Of a stretch of 64,000 nucleotides of DNA, positions 31,446 to 39,224 are shown piece after piece. The position numbers and the translations under genes were made by a program. Positions within the stretch are counted from its first letter, which is position 1; the number at the start of each line of letters is the position of its first letter. Source of the stretch: Dactylosporangium siamense. Its GTDB lineage: Bacteria > Actinomycetota > Actinomycetes > Mycobacteriales > Micromonosporaceae. The notes under the pieces were generated by a model. That model worked only from the letters and a program-made list of their open reading frames with translations, was not told the origin of the DNA and made no database searches. Where the stretch lies: contig NZ_BONQ01000096.1 of NCBI RefSeq assembly GCF_016862795.1, positions 1 through 64,000 on the forward strand. The letters are read 5' to 3'.

Positions 31446-32521
31446 AAGTGGATCAGGGTGCGGGCGCCGACGCCGTTGCGCATCCGCTCGAAGGCGGCGT
31501 TCACCTCGTCGAGGGCGACGTGGTCGGTGACCAGGGCGGACAGGTTCAGCGCGCCGGAGCGGTAGTGCGACAGCAGCACGGGGACGTCCACGGCGGGGTC
31601 GGTGCTGCCGTACATGCAGCCGGTCAGGGTCCGGGCGAAGTACGCGACCTCCAGGGCGCTGAACGTGACCTCGTCGGTGGTGGAGCCGAGGCCGAGGACG
31701 GTGGCCCGGCCGCCGCGGCGGGTGACGGACCAGGCGGCGCGGATCGTCGCGGCGCGGCCGACGCACTCGACGGCGTGGTCGGCGCCGCGGCCCGAGGTCA
31801 GCGCGCGGATCTCCTTGGCGAGGGAGGGGCCTGGGGTGCGGAAGTGGGTCGCGCCGAGGGACAGCGCGAGCTCCTCCTTGGCCGGTGACGCGTCGACGGC
31901 GATGATCGTCGAGGCGCCGGCGATGCGGGCGCCCTGCAGGGCGGCGAGGCCGACGCCGCCGAGGCCGATGACGGCCACGGACTCGCCCGCGCGCACCCGG
32001 GCGGAGTTGAGGATCGCGCCGACGCCGGTGAGGACGGCGCAGCCGAGCAGGGCGGCCTCGGCGAGGGGGATGTCGGCGGGCACCGGGATGCACGCGTTGG
32101 CGCCGACGACGGTCTCGGTGGCGAACGCGCCGGTGCCGAGGCCCGCGTAGACGGCCGCACCGTCGGCCGCGCGGGCGAACGGGACCCCGCGGGCGTCGTC
32201 GGCGTGCGCGCACAGGTACGGCTCGCCGGCGTCGCAGAACCAGCAGGACCGGCACGGCGGCGACCAGTTCAGCACCACGTGGTCGCCGACCGAGACGTCC
32301 GAGACATCCGGCCCCACCTCGACGACCACTCCCGCGCCCTCGTGGCCGAGGACGACCGGGAACGGCTGCCGCAGGGTGCCGTTGGCCAGGGACAGGTCGG
32401 AGTGGCAGACGCCCGCCGCGGCCAGCCGCACCCGCACCTGGGCGGGCCCGACCGGGTTCAGCTCGACGTCCTCCACGACCGCGGGACCGTCGACGGCCCG
32501 CAGGACCAGCGCGGCGGTCAC
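31442..32521 (-). CDS. Zinc-dependent alcohol dehydrogenase
   Basis: 359 residues. The catalytic zinc ligands are suggested by AAGVCHSDLS and LGHEGAGVV, and the structural zinc site is CRSCWFCDAGEPYLC. NAD binding is by VAVIGLGGVGLAALQGARI. This is the class of long medium-chain dehydrogenases that oxidise alcohols to aldehydes. The GTG at 32521 overlaps the aldehyde dehydrogenase stop (GTGA), so alcohol and aldehyde oxidation are coupled. The order acyl-CoA dehydrogenase, aldehyde dehydrogenase, alcohol dehydrogenase forms one leftward operon. Confidence 0.88.
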   Translation of the reverse strand: MTAALVLRAVDGPAVVEDVELNPVGPAQVRVRLAAAGVCHSDLSLANGTLRQPFPVVLGHEGAGVVVEVGPDVSDVSVGDHVVLNWSPPCRSCWFCDAGEPYLCAHADDARGVPFARAADGAAVYAGLGTGAFATETVVGANACIPVPADIPLAEAALLGCAVLTGVGAILNSARVRAGESVAVIGLGGVGLAALQGARIAGASTIIAVDASPAKEELALSLGATHFRTPGPSLAKEIRALTSGRGADHAVECVGRAATIRAAWSVTRRGGRATVLGLGSTTDEVTFSALEVAYFARTLTGCMYGSTDPAVDVPVLLSHYRSGALNLSALVTDHVALDEVNAAFERMRNGVGARTLIHF

Positions 32522-33864
32522 AGCTGGATCGCCTTCACCGACGTGAACTCCTCGTAGCCGTGGACGCCGAGCTCGCGGCCGTATCCGGAGTCGCCGATCC
32601 CGCCGAACGGGGCGAGAGGGTTGAACGAGCCGCCGTTGACGTCGACCTGGCCGGTGCGCAGCCGCCGGGCGACGGCGAGGGCGTGCTCCTGCGAGCCGGA
32701 CCAGACGCTGCCGGCCAGGCCGTACGGCGTGCCGTTGGCGATGCGCACGGCGTCGTCCTCGTCGCGGTACCGGATGATCGACAGCACCGGGCCGAAGATC
32801 TCCTCCTGCGCGATGGCGGACGCGGGGTCGACGTCGGCGAACACGACCGGTGCCACGTAGTAGCCGACGTCGGGCACGGATCCGTTGCCCAGCGCGAGTT
32901 TCGCCCCGTCGGCGAGGCCGCGCGAGACGTAGGACAGCACCCGGTCGCGTTGCGCGGCGGAGGCCAGGGGGCCGAGGCGGGTGGCCGGGTCGGTGGGGTC
33001 GCCGACGGTGTACCGGGACGCCGCCGCGACGGCGAGGGCGACCACCTCGTCGTGCTGGGACTCGTGCACGAGCAGGCGGGTCCACGCGGTGCAGGTCTGG
33101 CCGGAGTTGAGGAAGCAGTTGCCGACGCCCACCTTCACCGCGGCGGCGAGGTCGGCGTCCGGAAGGATCACGTTCGCGGACTTCCCGCCCAGCTCGAGCG
33201 ACACCCGGGTGAGATGCTTCGCCGCCAGTGCCGCCACGGTACGGCCGGCGCCGGTCGAACCGGTGAACGACACCAGGTCGACCCCGGGATGCCCGGCCAG
33301 GGCCGCCCCGGTCGGGTCGCCGTAGCCGGTGACGAGGTTGTAGACGCCGTCCGGCAGTCCCGCCTCACGGACCAGGTCGCGCAGGCGCAGCGCGGACAGC
33401 GGGGCGACCTCGCTCGGCTTGTGCACGACGGTGTTGCCGGCGGCCAGGGCCGGCGCGAGCTTCGCGACGGTCTGGTGCAGCGGGTAGTTCCACGGGGTGA
33501 TCGCCGCGACGACCCCGACCGGGTCGCGCACGATCACGGAGTTGCCGATCCGCTCCTCCGGCAGGTCGCCGCTCAGGAGGTCGACCATCGAGGACAGCAC
33601 CGCGATCGGCAGGCCGACCTGCACCTTGCGGGCGACGGTGAGTGGCGCGCCCATCTCGGCGGTGATCAGCGCGGCGAGCTCGTCGGCGTGCGCCGCCAGG
33701 AGGTCGCGCAGCGCGGCGAGGTGTGCGGCGCGGTCGGCCCGCGACAGCGCGGACCACGGCCCGAGCGCGGCCCGGGCGGCGGCGACGGCCGGGCCCACGT
33801 CGGCGGTCTCGGGCACGGACCCGATGACCTCCTCGGTCGCCGGGTTGTAGACGTCGATGCTCAA
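32518..33864 (-). CDS. Aldehyde dehydrogenase (NAD(P)-dependent)
   Basis: 448 residues. Family signatures are ITPWNYPLHQTVAKLAPAL, VSFTGSTGAGRTVA, SLELGGKSANVILPD (catalytic Glu) and FLNSGQTCTAWTRLLV (catalytic Cys). QEEIFGPVLSIIRY and PFGGIGDSGYGRELG lie near the end. It oxidises an aldehyde to the acid. A TTG at 33864 after GGGGGG is the best start visible; no ATG or GTG is placed better. The gene follows the acyl-CoA dehydrogenase stop by 8 nt. Confidence 0.88.
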   Translation of the reverse strand: MSIDVYNPATEEVIGSVPETADVGPAVAAARAALGPWSALSRADRAAHLAALRDLLAAHADELAALITAEMGAPLTVARKVQVGLPIAVLSSMVDLLSGDLPEERIGNSVIVRDPVGVVAAITPWNYPLHQTVAKLAPALAAGNTVVHKPSEVAPLSALRLRDLVREAGLPDGVYNLVTGYGDPTGAALAGHPGVDLVSFTGSTGAGRTVAALAAKHLTRVSLELGGKSANVILPDADLAAAVKVGVGNCFLNSGQTCTAWTRLLVHESQHDEVVALAVAAASRYTVGDPTDPATRLGPLASAAQRDRVLSYVSRGLADGAKLALGNGSVPDVGYYVAPVVFADVDPASAIAQEEIFGPVLSIIRYRDEDDAVRIANGTPYGLAGSVWSGSQEHALAVARRLRTGQVDVNGGSFNPLAPFGGIGDSGYGRELGVHGYEEFTSVKAIQL

Positions 33865-33872
33865 GAGCCCCC

Positions 33873-35024
33873 CTAGGCGAACGCGTTCACGCCGGTGAGG
33901 GCGCGACCGATGATGAGTTTCTGGATCTGGCTCGTTCCCTCGTACACGGTAGTGACCCGCGCGTCGCGCAGGTACTTGCCCACGGGGTACTCGTCGATGT
34001 AGCCGTAACCGCCGAAGACCTGCAGCGCGTTGTTCGCCGCGCGGACCGCGGCCTCCGAGGCGTAGAGCTTCGCGGTGGACGACTCGGTCGCGAACGGCAG
34101 GCCCCGGTCGATCAGGTCGGCGACCCGCCACGTCAGCAGCCGGGCCGCGTCGGCCTCGACCGAGATGTCCGCGATCAGCTGCTGCACCAGCTGGAACGAC
34201 GCGATCGGGCGGCCGAACTGCTCGCGGTGCCTGGCGTAGTCCACCGCCGCGTCCAGGCAGCCCTGGATGATCCCGACGCAGCCGGCCGCCAGGGACATGC
34301 GCCCCTTGGCCAGGGCCGACATCGCGATCTTGAAGCCCTCGCCCAACGAACCGAGCAGCGCGTCCTCGCCGACGGTGACCCCGTCGAAGGTCAGCGCCGC
34401 GGTCGCCTGGCCGCGCAGGCCGAGCTTGCCGTGGATCTCCTCGACCTGCAGGCCGGCACTGTCCATCGGGACCAGGAACGCCGAGACGCCCTTCGGGCCC
34501 GGTTCGCCGGTGCGGGCGAAGACCAGCGCGACCTGCGCCCAGGTGCCGTTCGTGATGAACATCTTCGACCCGTCGAGGCGCCAGCCGCCGTCCACCCGGG
34601 TCGCCCGCGTCGCGAGGGATCCGGCGTCGGAGCCGGTGTCGGGCTCCGTCAGCGCGAAGCAGCCGAGGGCGTCGCCGGCGCACAGCCGGGGCAGCCAGGC
34701 GGCCTTCTGCTCGGCGGTGCCGTAGCCGTTGATGCTCTTCGCGACGAGTCCGAGGGACACCGACACGATGCCGCGCACCGACGAGTCGCCCTTGCCGAGC
34801 TCCTCGAGGACCAGGCAGTAGGTGGTGTGGTCGCCGCCGCTGCCGCCGTGCTCCTCGGGGATCGTGATGCCGAAGATGCCTAGGTCGGCGAGCTTCTTGA
34901 CGATCGACAGGTCGACCTGCTCGGCCCGGTCCCAGGCGGCGGCGTGCGGGGTGATCTCGCGGGCGACGAACTCGGCGGTCACCTGGCGGATCGCGCGCTG
35001 TTCGTCGTTGAGCGTGAAGTCCAT
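33873..35024 (-). CDS. Acyl-CoA dehydrogenase
   Basis: 383 residues, the usual length. Signatures are ALTEPDTGSDAGSLATRA (FAD/substrate), MFITNGTWAQVALVFA and QVFGGYGYIDEYPVGKYLRD. The catalytic Glu is in VTTVYEGTSQIQKLIIGR. It introduces the 2,3-double bond in acyl-CoAs, the first step of beta-oxidation. It heads the leftward operon, and the palindrome AACTAACG-C-CGTTAGTT at 35049-35065 lies between it and the divergent TetR gene. Confidence 0.92.
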   Translation of the reverse strand: MDFTLNDEQRAIRQVTAEFVAREITPHAAAWDRAEQVDLSIVKKLADLGIFGITIPEEHGGSGGDHTTYCLVLEELGKGDSSVRGIVSVSLGLVAKSINGYGTAEQKAAWLPRLCAGDALGCFALTEPDTGSDAGSLATRATRVDGGWRLDGSKMFITNGTWAQVALVFARTGEPGPKGVSAFLVPMDSAGLQVEEIHGKLGLRGQATAALTFDGVTVGEDALLGSLGEGFKIAMSALAKGRMSLAAGCVGIIQGCLDAAVDYARHREQFGRPIASFQLVQQLIADISVEADAARLLTWRVADLIDRGLPFATESSTAKLYASEAAVRAANNALQVFGGYGYIDEYPVGKYLRDARVTTVYEGTSQIQKLIIGRALTGVNAFA

Positions 35025-35048
35025 GGGACGTCCCTAACCCGGTCCGTT

Positions 35049-35065
35049 AACTAACGCCGTTAGTT
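35049..35065. promoter_or_regulatory. TetR operator AACTAACG-C-CGTTAGTT
   Basis: A perfect palindrome with 8-bp arms around one base sits in the 56-bp gap between the divergent acyl-CoA dehydrogenase and TetR genes. It ends 16 bp before the TetR ATG. Position and symmetry are classical for a TetR-family operator controlling both directions. Confidence 0.8.
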
Positions 35066-35080
35066 TCTAGGATCGTAGCC

Positions 35081-35704
35081 ATGGTCCGCCCCAGAACGCC
35101 ACTCCTCAGTCGTGACCGCATCGTCGAGGTGGCCACCGCGATCGTCGACGCCGACGGCCTCGACGCGCTGTCCACCCGGCGGCTGGCCCGCGAACTGGGC
35201 GTTCAGGCGCCGTCGCTGTACAACCACTTCGCCACCAAGGAGCAGATCGTCGACGCGATCGGCGACAGCATCGTGGCCGGCGTCGACCTGTCCATGCTGG
35301 GTCGGGACCCGTGGCCGGAGGCGTTGAAGGCGTGGGCGCGGGCGTACCGCTCAGCGTTCCGGGCGCACCCGAACGTGGTGCCGTTCCTGGCCCGAGGCCC
35401 GGCCCGCCGCCCCGCGTCGCTGCGTCTCGCCGACGCGGTCTACGGCGCGCTCGTCACCGCCGGCTGGCCGCCGGGCGACGCCACCCGCATCGGCGCGACC
35501 ATGCGGTTCTTCGTCGCGGGGTCGGCGCTGGGGTCGTTCGCGCTCGGCTTCGTCGACGACCCGGACCTGTACGCGCGCGACTACCCGCACCTGCGTGACG
35601 CGCACCGGCTCGCCGGTCAGCACGCCCACGTCGACGACAGCGCGTTCGAGCTGGGCCTGGAGGCACTGGTGGACGGGCTGGAACGGCGCTTCGAGCGCCT
35701 TTGA
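35081..35704 (+). CDS. TetR-family transcriptional regulator
   Basis: 207 residues. The N-terminal HTH is clear: RDRIVEVATAIVDADGLDAL, then STRRLARELGVQAPSLYNHF and ATKEQIVDAIGD. The C-terminal ligand domain (AYRSAFRAHPNVVPFLARGP) resembles regulators of lipid-type catabolism. It diverges from the acyl-CoA dehydrogenase operon and is likely to repress it and itself through the operator at 35049-35065. The last codons and the following bases are duplicated: a 21-bp unit at 35688-35708 recurs at 35712-35732. Confidence 0.88.
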   Translation: MVRPRTPLLSRDRIVEVATAIVDADGLDALSTRRLARELGVQAPSLYNHFATKEQIVDAIGDSIVAGVDLSMLGRDPWPEALKAWARAYRSAFRAHPNVVPFLARGPARRPASLRLADAVYGALVTAGWPPGDATRIGATMRFFVAGSALGSFALGFVDDPDLYARDYPHLRDAHRLAGQHAHVDDSAFELGLEALVDGLERRFERL

Positions 35705-35744
35705 GGTGAGAGCTTCGAGCGCCTTCGAGGTGGGAACAGCCGCG

Positions 35745-36380
35745 TCAGGCAGCCGCCGCCTGCGGCATGACCAGCAGCAGCTGGCCGCCGGGGCGGGTGC
35801 TCATGCGGACGGGCATGCTCAGCATCCGGCCGGCCCGGATCAGGACCGTGGCGGTCTCCAGGTCGGGGACCCGCAGGCCGGGGGAGCCGGAGCGGGACGG
35901 GCCCGACACCAGCAGCACGCCGCGCCACGCCGACTCGGCGAGCTGGCGGGCGTGGCGGACCTGGCGGGCCGAGCGGGGCAGCTCCGGGGCGCCGCACAGG
36001 TCGACGTACCCCTGCTGCCAGGCGCGATCAAGAAAAGGGCCGGTGTCGGTGCCGGTGAGCACCCGGAAGATCTCGTAGCGGTGCCGCGTGCCCGCGGTGT
36101 AGCGGTGCACGCTCGCCGAGTGGCCGGCTGCCTCCAGCAGTTCGACCAGCCGGTCCGCGGCGACGGACCGGTTGAACTCGGCGAGCACCCCCGGTTGCAG
36201 GTTGGACGGCGCGTGTGCGAAGGCGGTCCGGACCCGGGTGCCCCCCAGCGCCCGGGCCCGTCCTCCTCCGCCGCACACCCCTGTGCATCGCACCAGCACG
36301 GCCGCCTCGAACGCGGCGACGGTCGAGGCCCGATAACGCTCGCCGGTTGAGGAGCGCTCGCCGGTCGACACGATGTTCAC
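35745..36380 (-). CDS. Stand-alone WhiA-like (LAGLIDADG-fold) protein without the WhiA HTH
   Basis: 211 residues from GTG 36380; the exact start is uncertain. The segment AESAWRGVLLVSGPSRSG, followed by GLRVPDLETATVLIRAGRML, lines up with the second LAGLIDADG-like repeat of WhiA (AEAAWRGAFLARGSL type). RYRASTVAAFEAAVLVRCTG and SVHRYTAGTRHRYEIFRV fit its first half. WhiA, a sporulation and division regulator, is about 325 residues with a C-terminal HTH; here the protein ends before it. It would be a DNA-binding or decoy version. The match rests on remembered motifs and is tentative. Confidence 0.45.
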   Translation of the reverse strand: MNIVSTGERSSTGERYRASTVAAFEAAVLVRCTGVCGGGGRARALGGTRVRTAFAHAPSNLQPGVLAEFNRSVAADRLVELLEAAGHSASVHRYTAGTRHRYEIFRVLTGTDTGPFLDRAWQQGYVDLCGAPELPRSARQVRHARQLAESAWRGVLLVSGPSRSGSPGLRVPDLETATVLIRAGRMLSMPVRMSTRPGGQLLLVMPQAAAA

Positions 36381-36486
36381 CCGTTCACCGTGGCGGTTCG
36401 GACCGGGCCGGCGGAATCGCGGACGTCGTTCCTTGAGGGAAACTTGACGCTGCGAAACCACCCCGAAAACGAAACCAATCCGAATG

Positions 36487-36948
36487 TCAGGCCGGCATGA
36501 GCACCTGGGTGCATCGGCTCGCGGCGAGCGTGGTCCCGGCGGCGTCGTACAGCTCGGCGGCGCAGAACACGACCTTCCGGGTCCGGCGCAGCACCGTGCC
36601 GACCGCCCGCAGCGTGCCCGGCCGGGTGGGGCGGAAGAACTCGACCCGCAGGTCCGCGGTCAGGAACAGCTCGTCGCGGTCGAGCGTGGTGAAGCAGGCG
36701 CCGCCCATCGCCGAGTCGAGGACCGCGGTGACCAGGCCGCCCTGGATCACCGGCCCGCCGGGGGTGGTGAAGCCGTATTCGACCGTCGCGTCCCACTCGA
36801 CGGTCGAGCCGCCGGGTTCCCACCCGGTGCGCCGGAACCCGAGGGTCCGCCACAGGTTCGGTCCGGAGCTTCCGTTGACGCCTCCGCTGTTGTTCCAGTC
36901 GCCGACGTCGGCGAATCGCTCACCGGCGGCGATCGGACGATCCGTCAT
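36487..36948 (-). CDS. Hotdog-fold thioesterase (PaaI-like)
   Basis: 153 residues from ATG 36948, with GAGGGA upstream; a start 27 bases earlier is possible. The hotdog core is seen in GFTTPGGPVIQGGLVTAVLD, then SAMGGACFTTLDRDELFLTA, with the late strand FFRPTRPGTLRAVGTVL. It would hydrolyse acyl-CoA thioesters. It diverges from the acyl-CoA ligase gene 105 bp away, so the two may balance acyl-CoA levels in the same pathway. Confidence 0.8.
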   Translation of the reverse strand: MTDRPIAAGERFADVGDWNNSGGVNGSSGPNLWRTLGFRRTGWEPGGSTVEWDATVEYGFTTPGGPVIQGGLVTAVLDSAMGGACFTTLDRDELFLTADLRVEFFRPTRPGTLRAVGTVLRRTRKVVFCAAELYDAAGTTLAASRCTQVLMPA

Positions 36949-37053
36949 GTGGTCCCTCACTTCACTTGACAGCACGCAAGTATCGGCATAGGCAGTGTAG
37001 AAACATGGCGGTAAGAAAACCTGGCGGCAGTACCTTGGTCTGGAGGTTCGTCG

Positions 37054-38505
37054 ATGGTCAACCTCGCCCGCCTCGCCGAGGCGTCACTGGACCGGCACGG
37101 CGACTATCCTGCGCTCTGTTTCGAAGGTGCCTGGCACACGTCGGGAGAGTCCCACGACCGCGCGACCCGCCTCGCCGGCGGCCTGCGGGAGCTCGGGGTG
37201 CGCCCCGGCGACCGGGTGGCCGTCGTCATGGCCAACTGCCCCGAGGTGTCGCAGGTGTATCAGGCGGTCTGGCGGGCCGGTGCCGTCGTCACCCCGGTCG
37301 TCTTCCTGGTCACCGCCGACGAGCTCGGCCACGTCCTGCGCGACTCCGGCGCGGTCGCCGTGGTCACCTCGCCGGAGCTGCTGCCGAAGTTCGGGGAGCT
37401 GCTGAAGGCGGGAAACGTGCCGGCGGTCGTCGTGGGCACCCCGTCGTTCGAGGCGCTCCTCGCCGCCGACCCGGCCCCGATCACCGACCGGGGGCCCGAC
37501 GAGCTCGCGGCGCTGCTGTACACCGGCGGCACCACCGGACGCAGCAAGGGCGTCGCGCTCACCCACGCCAACCTCGCCCACGCGGGCCGGGTCTCCCGGG
37601 AGGCGGCCCACACGCCGGGCCTCAACACCGGCATCACCGCGCTGCCGCTGTCCCATTCCTACGGGCTGATGGTCACCGTCGGCGCGATGCAGGCCGTGGA
37701 GCCGCCCGTCGCCGTGCTGCAACGCTGGTTCGAACCGGCCGGCTGGCTGAGGCTCGCCGCCGAGCAGCGCGCGCAGACCGCGGCCGTGGTCCCGTCGATG
37801 ATCGTCATGCTGCTCGGCCAGCCCCTCGCCGCGACCGACCTGAGCGCCCTGCGGTTCGTCTTCTCCGGTGCGGCCCCGCTGCCGCCGGCCGCGGCCGAGG
37901 CGTTCGAGCGCCTCGTGCCGTCCGCACGGGTCCTGGAAGGGTACGGCTGCACCGAGACCGGCGGGATCGTCAGCGGCAGCCCCCTGGACGCGCCCCGCCG
38001 TGGCACCGTCGGCAAACCCCTGGAAGGCATCGAGGTCCGGCTCGGCGACGACGGCGAGATCCTCGTCCGCGGCCCGAACGTGATGCGCGGGTACTGGGGG
38101 ACGGACAGCGGGATCGCCGACGGGTGGTTCGCCACCGGCGACGTCGGCACGATCGACGGCGACGGATACCTCAGCATCGTCGACCGCAAGAAGGACCTCA
38201 TCATCCGGGGCGGGTTCAACGTGTATCCGCGTGACGTCGAGGACGTGCTCACCGCCCACCCCGCCGTCGCCATGGCCGCCGTCGTCGGGCGCCCCGACGA
38301 GCGGCTCGGCGAGGAGGTCGTCGCGTTCGTGTCGCTGACCGGCGGGGAGGGTGGCGGGGCCCAGGTCACGGCCGAGGACCTGGACGCGTACGCCCGTGCG
38401 CACCTCGCCCCGACGAAACGGCCGCGGGAGATCCACGTCCTGGAACAGATCCCGCTGACGTCGGTCGGCAAGCTCAACCGCAAGGCCCTGCGCGCGCTCC
38501 TGTGA
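37054..38505 (+). CDS. AMP-dependent acyl-CoA ligase
   Basis: 483 residues with GGAGG before ATG 37054. ANL-family motifs are present: LYTGGTTGRSKGVALTHANL (P-loop), EGYGCTETGGIVSG, WFATGDVGTIDGDGYL, VDRKKDLIIRGGFNVYP and, at the end, SVGKLNRKALRAL with the catalytic lysine. It activates a carboxylic acid through acyl-AMP to acyl-CoA. It could feed acids released by the upstream oxidation genes into beta-oxidation. Its substrate cannot be read from the sequence. Confidence 0.9.
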   Translation: MVNLARLAEASLDRHGDYPALCFEGAWHTSGESHDRATRLAGGLRELGVRPGDRVAVVMANCPEVSQVYQAVWRAGAVVTPVVFLVTADELGHVLRDSGAVAVVTSPELLPKFGELLKAGNVPAVVVGTPSFEALLAADPAPITDRGPDELAALLYTGGTTGRSKGVALTHANLAHAGRVSREAAHTPGLNTGITALPLSHSYGLMVTVGAMQAVEPPVAVLQRWFEPAGWLRLAAEQRAQTAAVVPSMIVMLLGQPLAATDLSALRFVFSGAAPLPPAAAEAFERLVPSARVLEGYGCTETGGIVSGSPLDAPRRGTVGKPLEGIEVRLGDDGEILVRGPNVMRGYWGTDSGIADGWFATGDVGTIDGDGYLSIVDRKKDLIIRGGFNVYPRDVEDVLTAHPAVAMAAVVGRPDERLGEEVVAFVSLTGGEGGGAQVTAEDLDAYARAHLAPTKRPREIHVLEQIPLTSVGKLNRKALRALL

Positions 38506-38537
38506 GCCGGGCGCCGCTCCTCTACCATGAGCGCACG

Positions 38538-39209
38538 ATGCGAGTGATGCTGGTCGAAGACGACGCACGGGTTGCGGCCGCGCTGGCCACCGCCCTGCGC
38601 CGGCGCGGGCACGACGTCGCGCACTGCCCGACGGCGCAGACCGCCCTCGACACGTTCGCCGGTGAGCCGTTCGACCTGATCCTGCTCGACCTCAACCTGC
38701 CCGACGGCGACGGCATCGAGGTGTGCCGCACCCTGCGGCGCAAGGACGAGGCGGTCGCGATCATCGCCGTCACCGCCCGCGGCGAGGAGCGTGACCGGGT
38801 CATCGGCCTGCAGACCGGCGCCGACGACTACGTCGTGAAGCCCTACTCGATGGCCGAGCTCAACGCCCGCATCGAGGCGGTCCTGCGGCGGGCGTCGCGG
38901 GCGTCGCAGACCGCCGTCGAGGTCCTCGCCGCCGGTCCGGTCCGCGTCGACGTCGCCGCCCGGCAGGTCACCGTCGCCGGCCGGGACGTCGCGCTCACCC
39001 GCAAGGAGTTCGAGATCCTCGCGGTGCTCGTGCGCACCCCCGGCGTGGTGGTGTCCTACGACCGGCTGATCCTCGCGGTGTGGCAGACCAGCTTCGTCGG
39101 CCGGCACACCCTCGACGTGCACGTCGGCTCGCTGCGGGCGAAGCTCGACGTGCCGGGCCTGGTGCAGACCGTCCGGGGCGTCGGATACCGCCTCGTGCCG
39201 GGTCTGTAG
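38538..39209 (+). CDS. OmpR-family response regulator
   Basis: 223 residues from ATG 38538. A GTG 36 bases upstream overlaps the ligase stop but adds an atypical N-terminus. The receiver domain has acidic VEDD, phospho-acceptor Asp51 in LLDLNLPDGDG and Lys101 in VVKPYS. The C-terminal winged helix (ALTRKEFEILAVLVRTPGVV, RHTLDVHVGSLRAKL, TVRGVGYRLVPGL) is OmpR/PhoB-type. It pairs with the histidine kinase 15 nt downstream. Confidence 0.92.
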   Translation: MRVMLVEDDARVAAALATALRRRGHDVAHCPTAQTALDTFAGEPFDLILLDLNLPDGDGIEVCRTLRRKDEAVAIIAVTARGEERDRVIGLQTGADDYVVKPYSMAELNARIEAVLRRASRASQTAVEVLAAGPVRVDVAARQVTVAGRDVALTRKEFEILAVLVRTPGVVVSYDRLILAVWQTSFVGRHTLDVHVGSLRAKLDVPGLVQTVRGVGYRLVPGL

Positions 39210-39224
39210 CAGGTCGGGGGAGCT

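Noticed and set aside
36966-37001. TTGACA upstream of the acyl-CoA ligase as a -35 box
   Set aside because: No acceptable -10 hexamer lies 16-19 bp downstream; the nearest candidate is 24 bp away.
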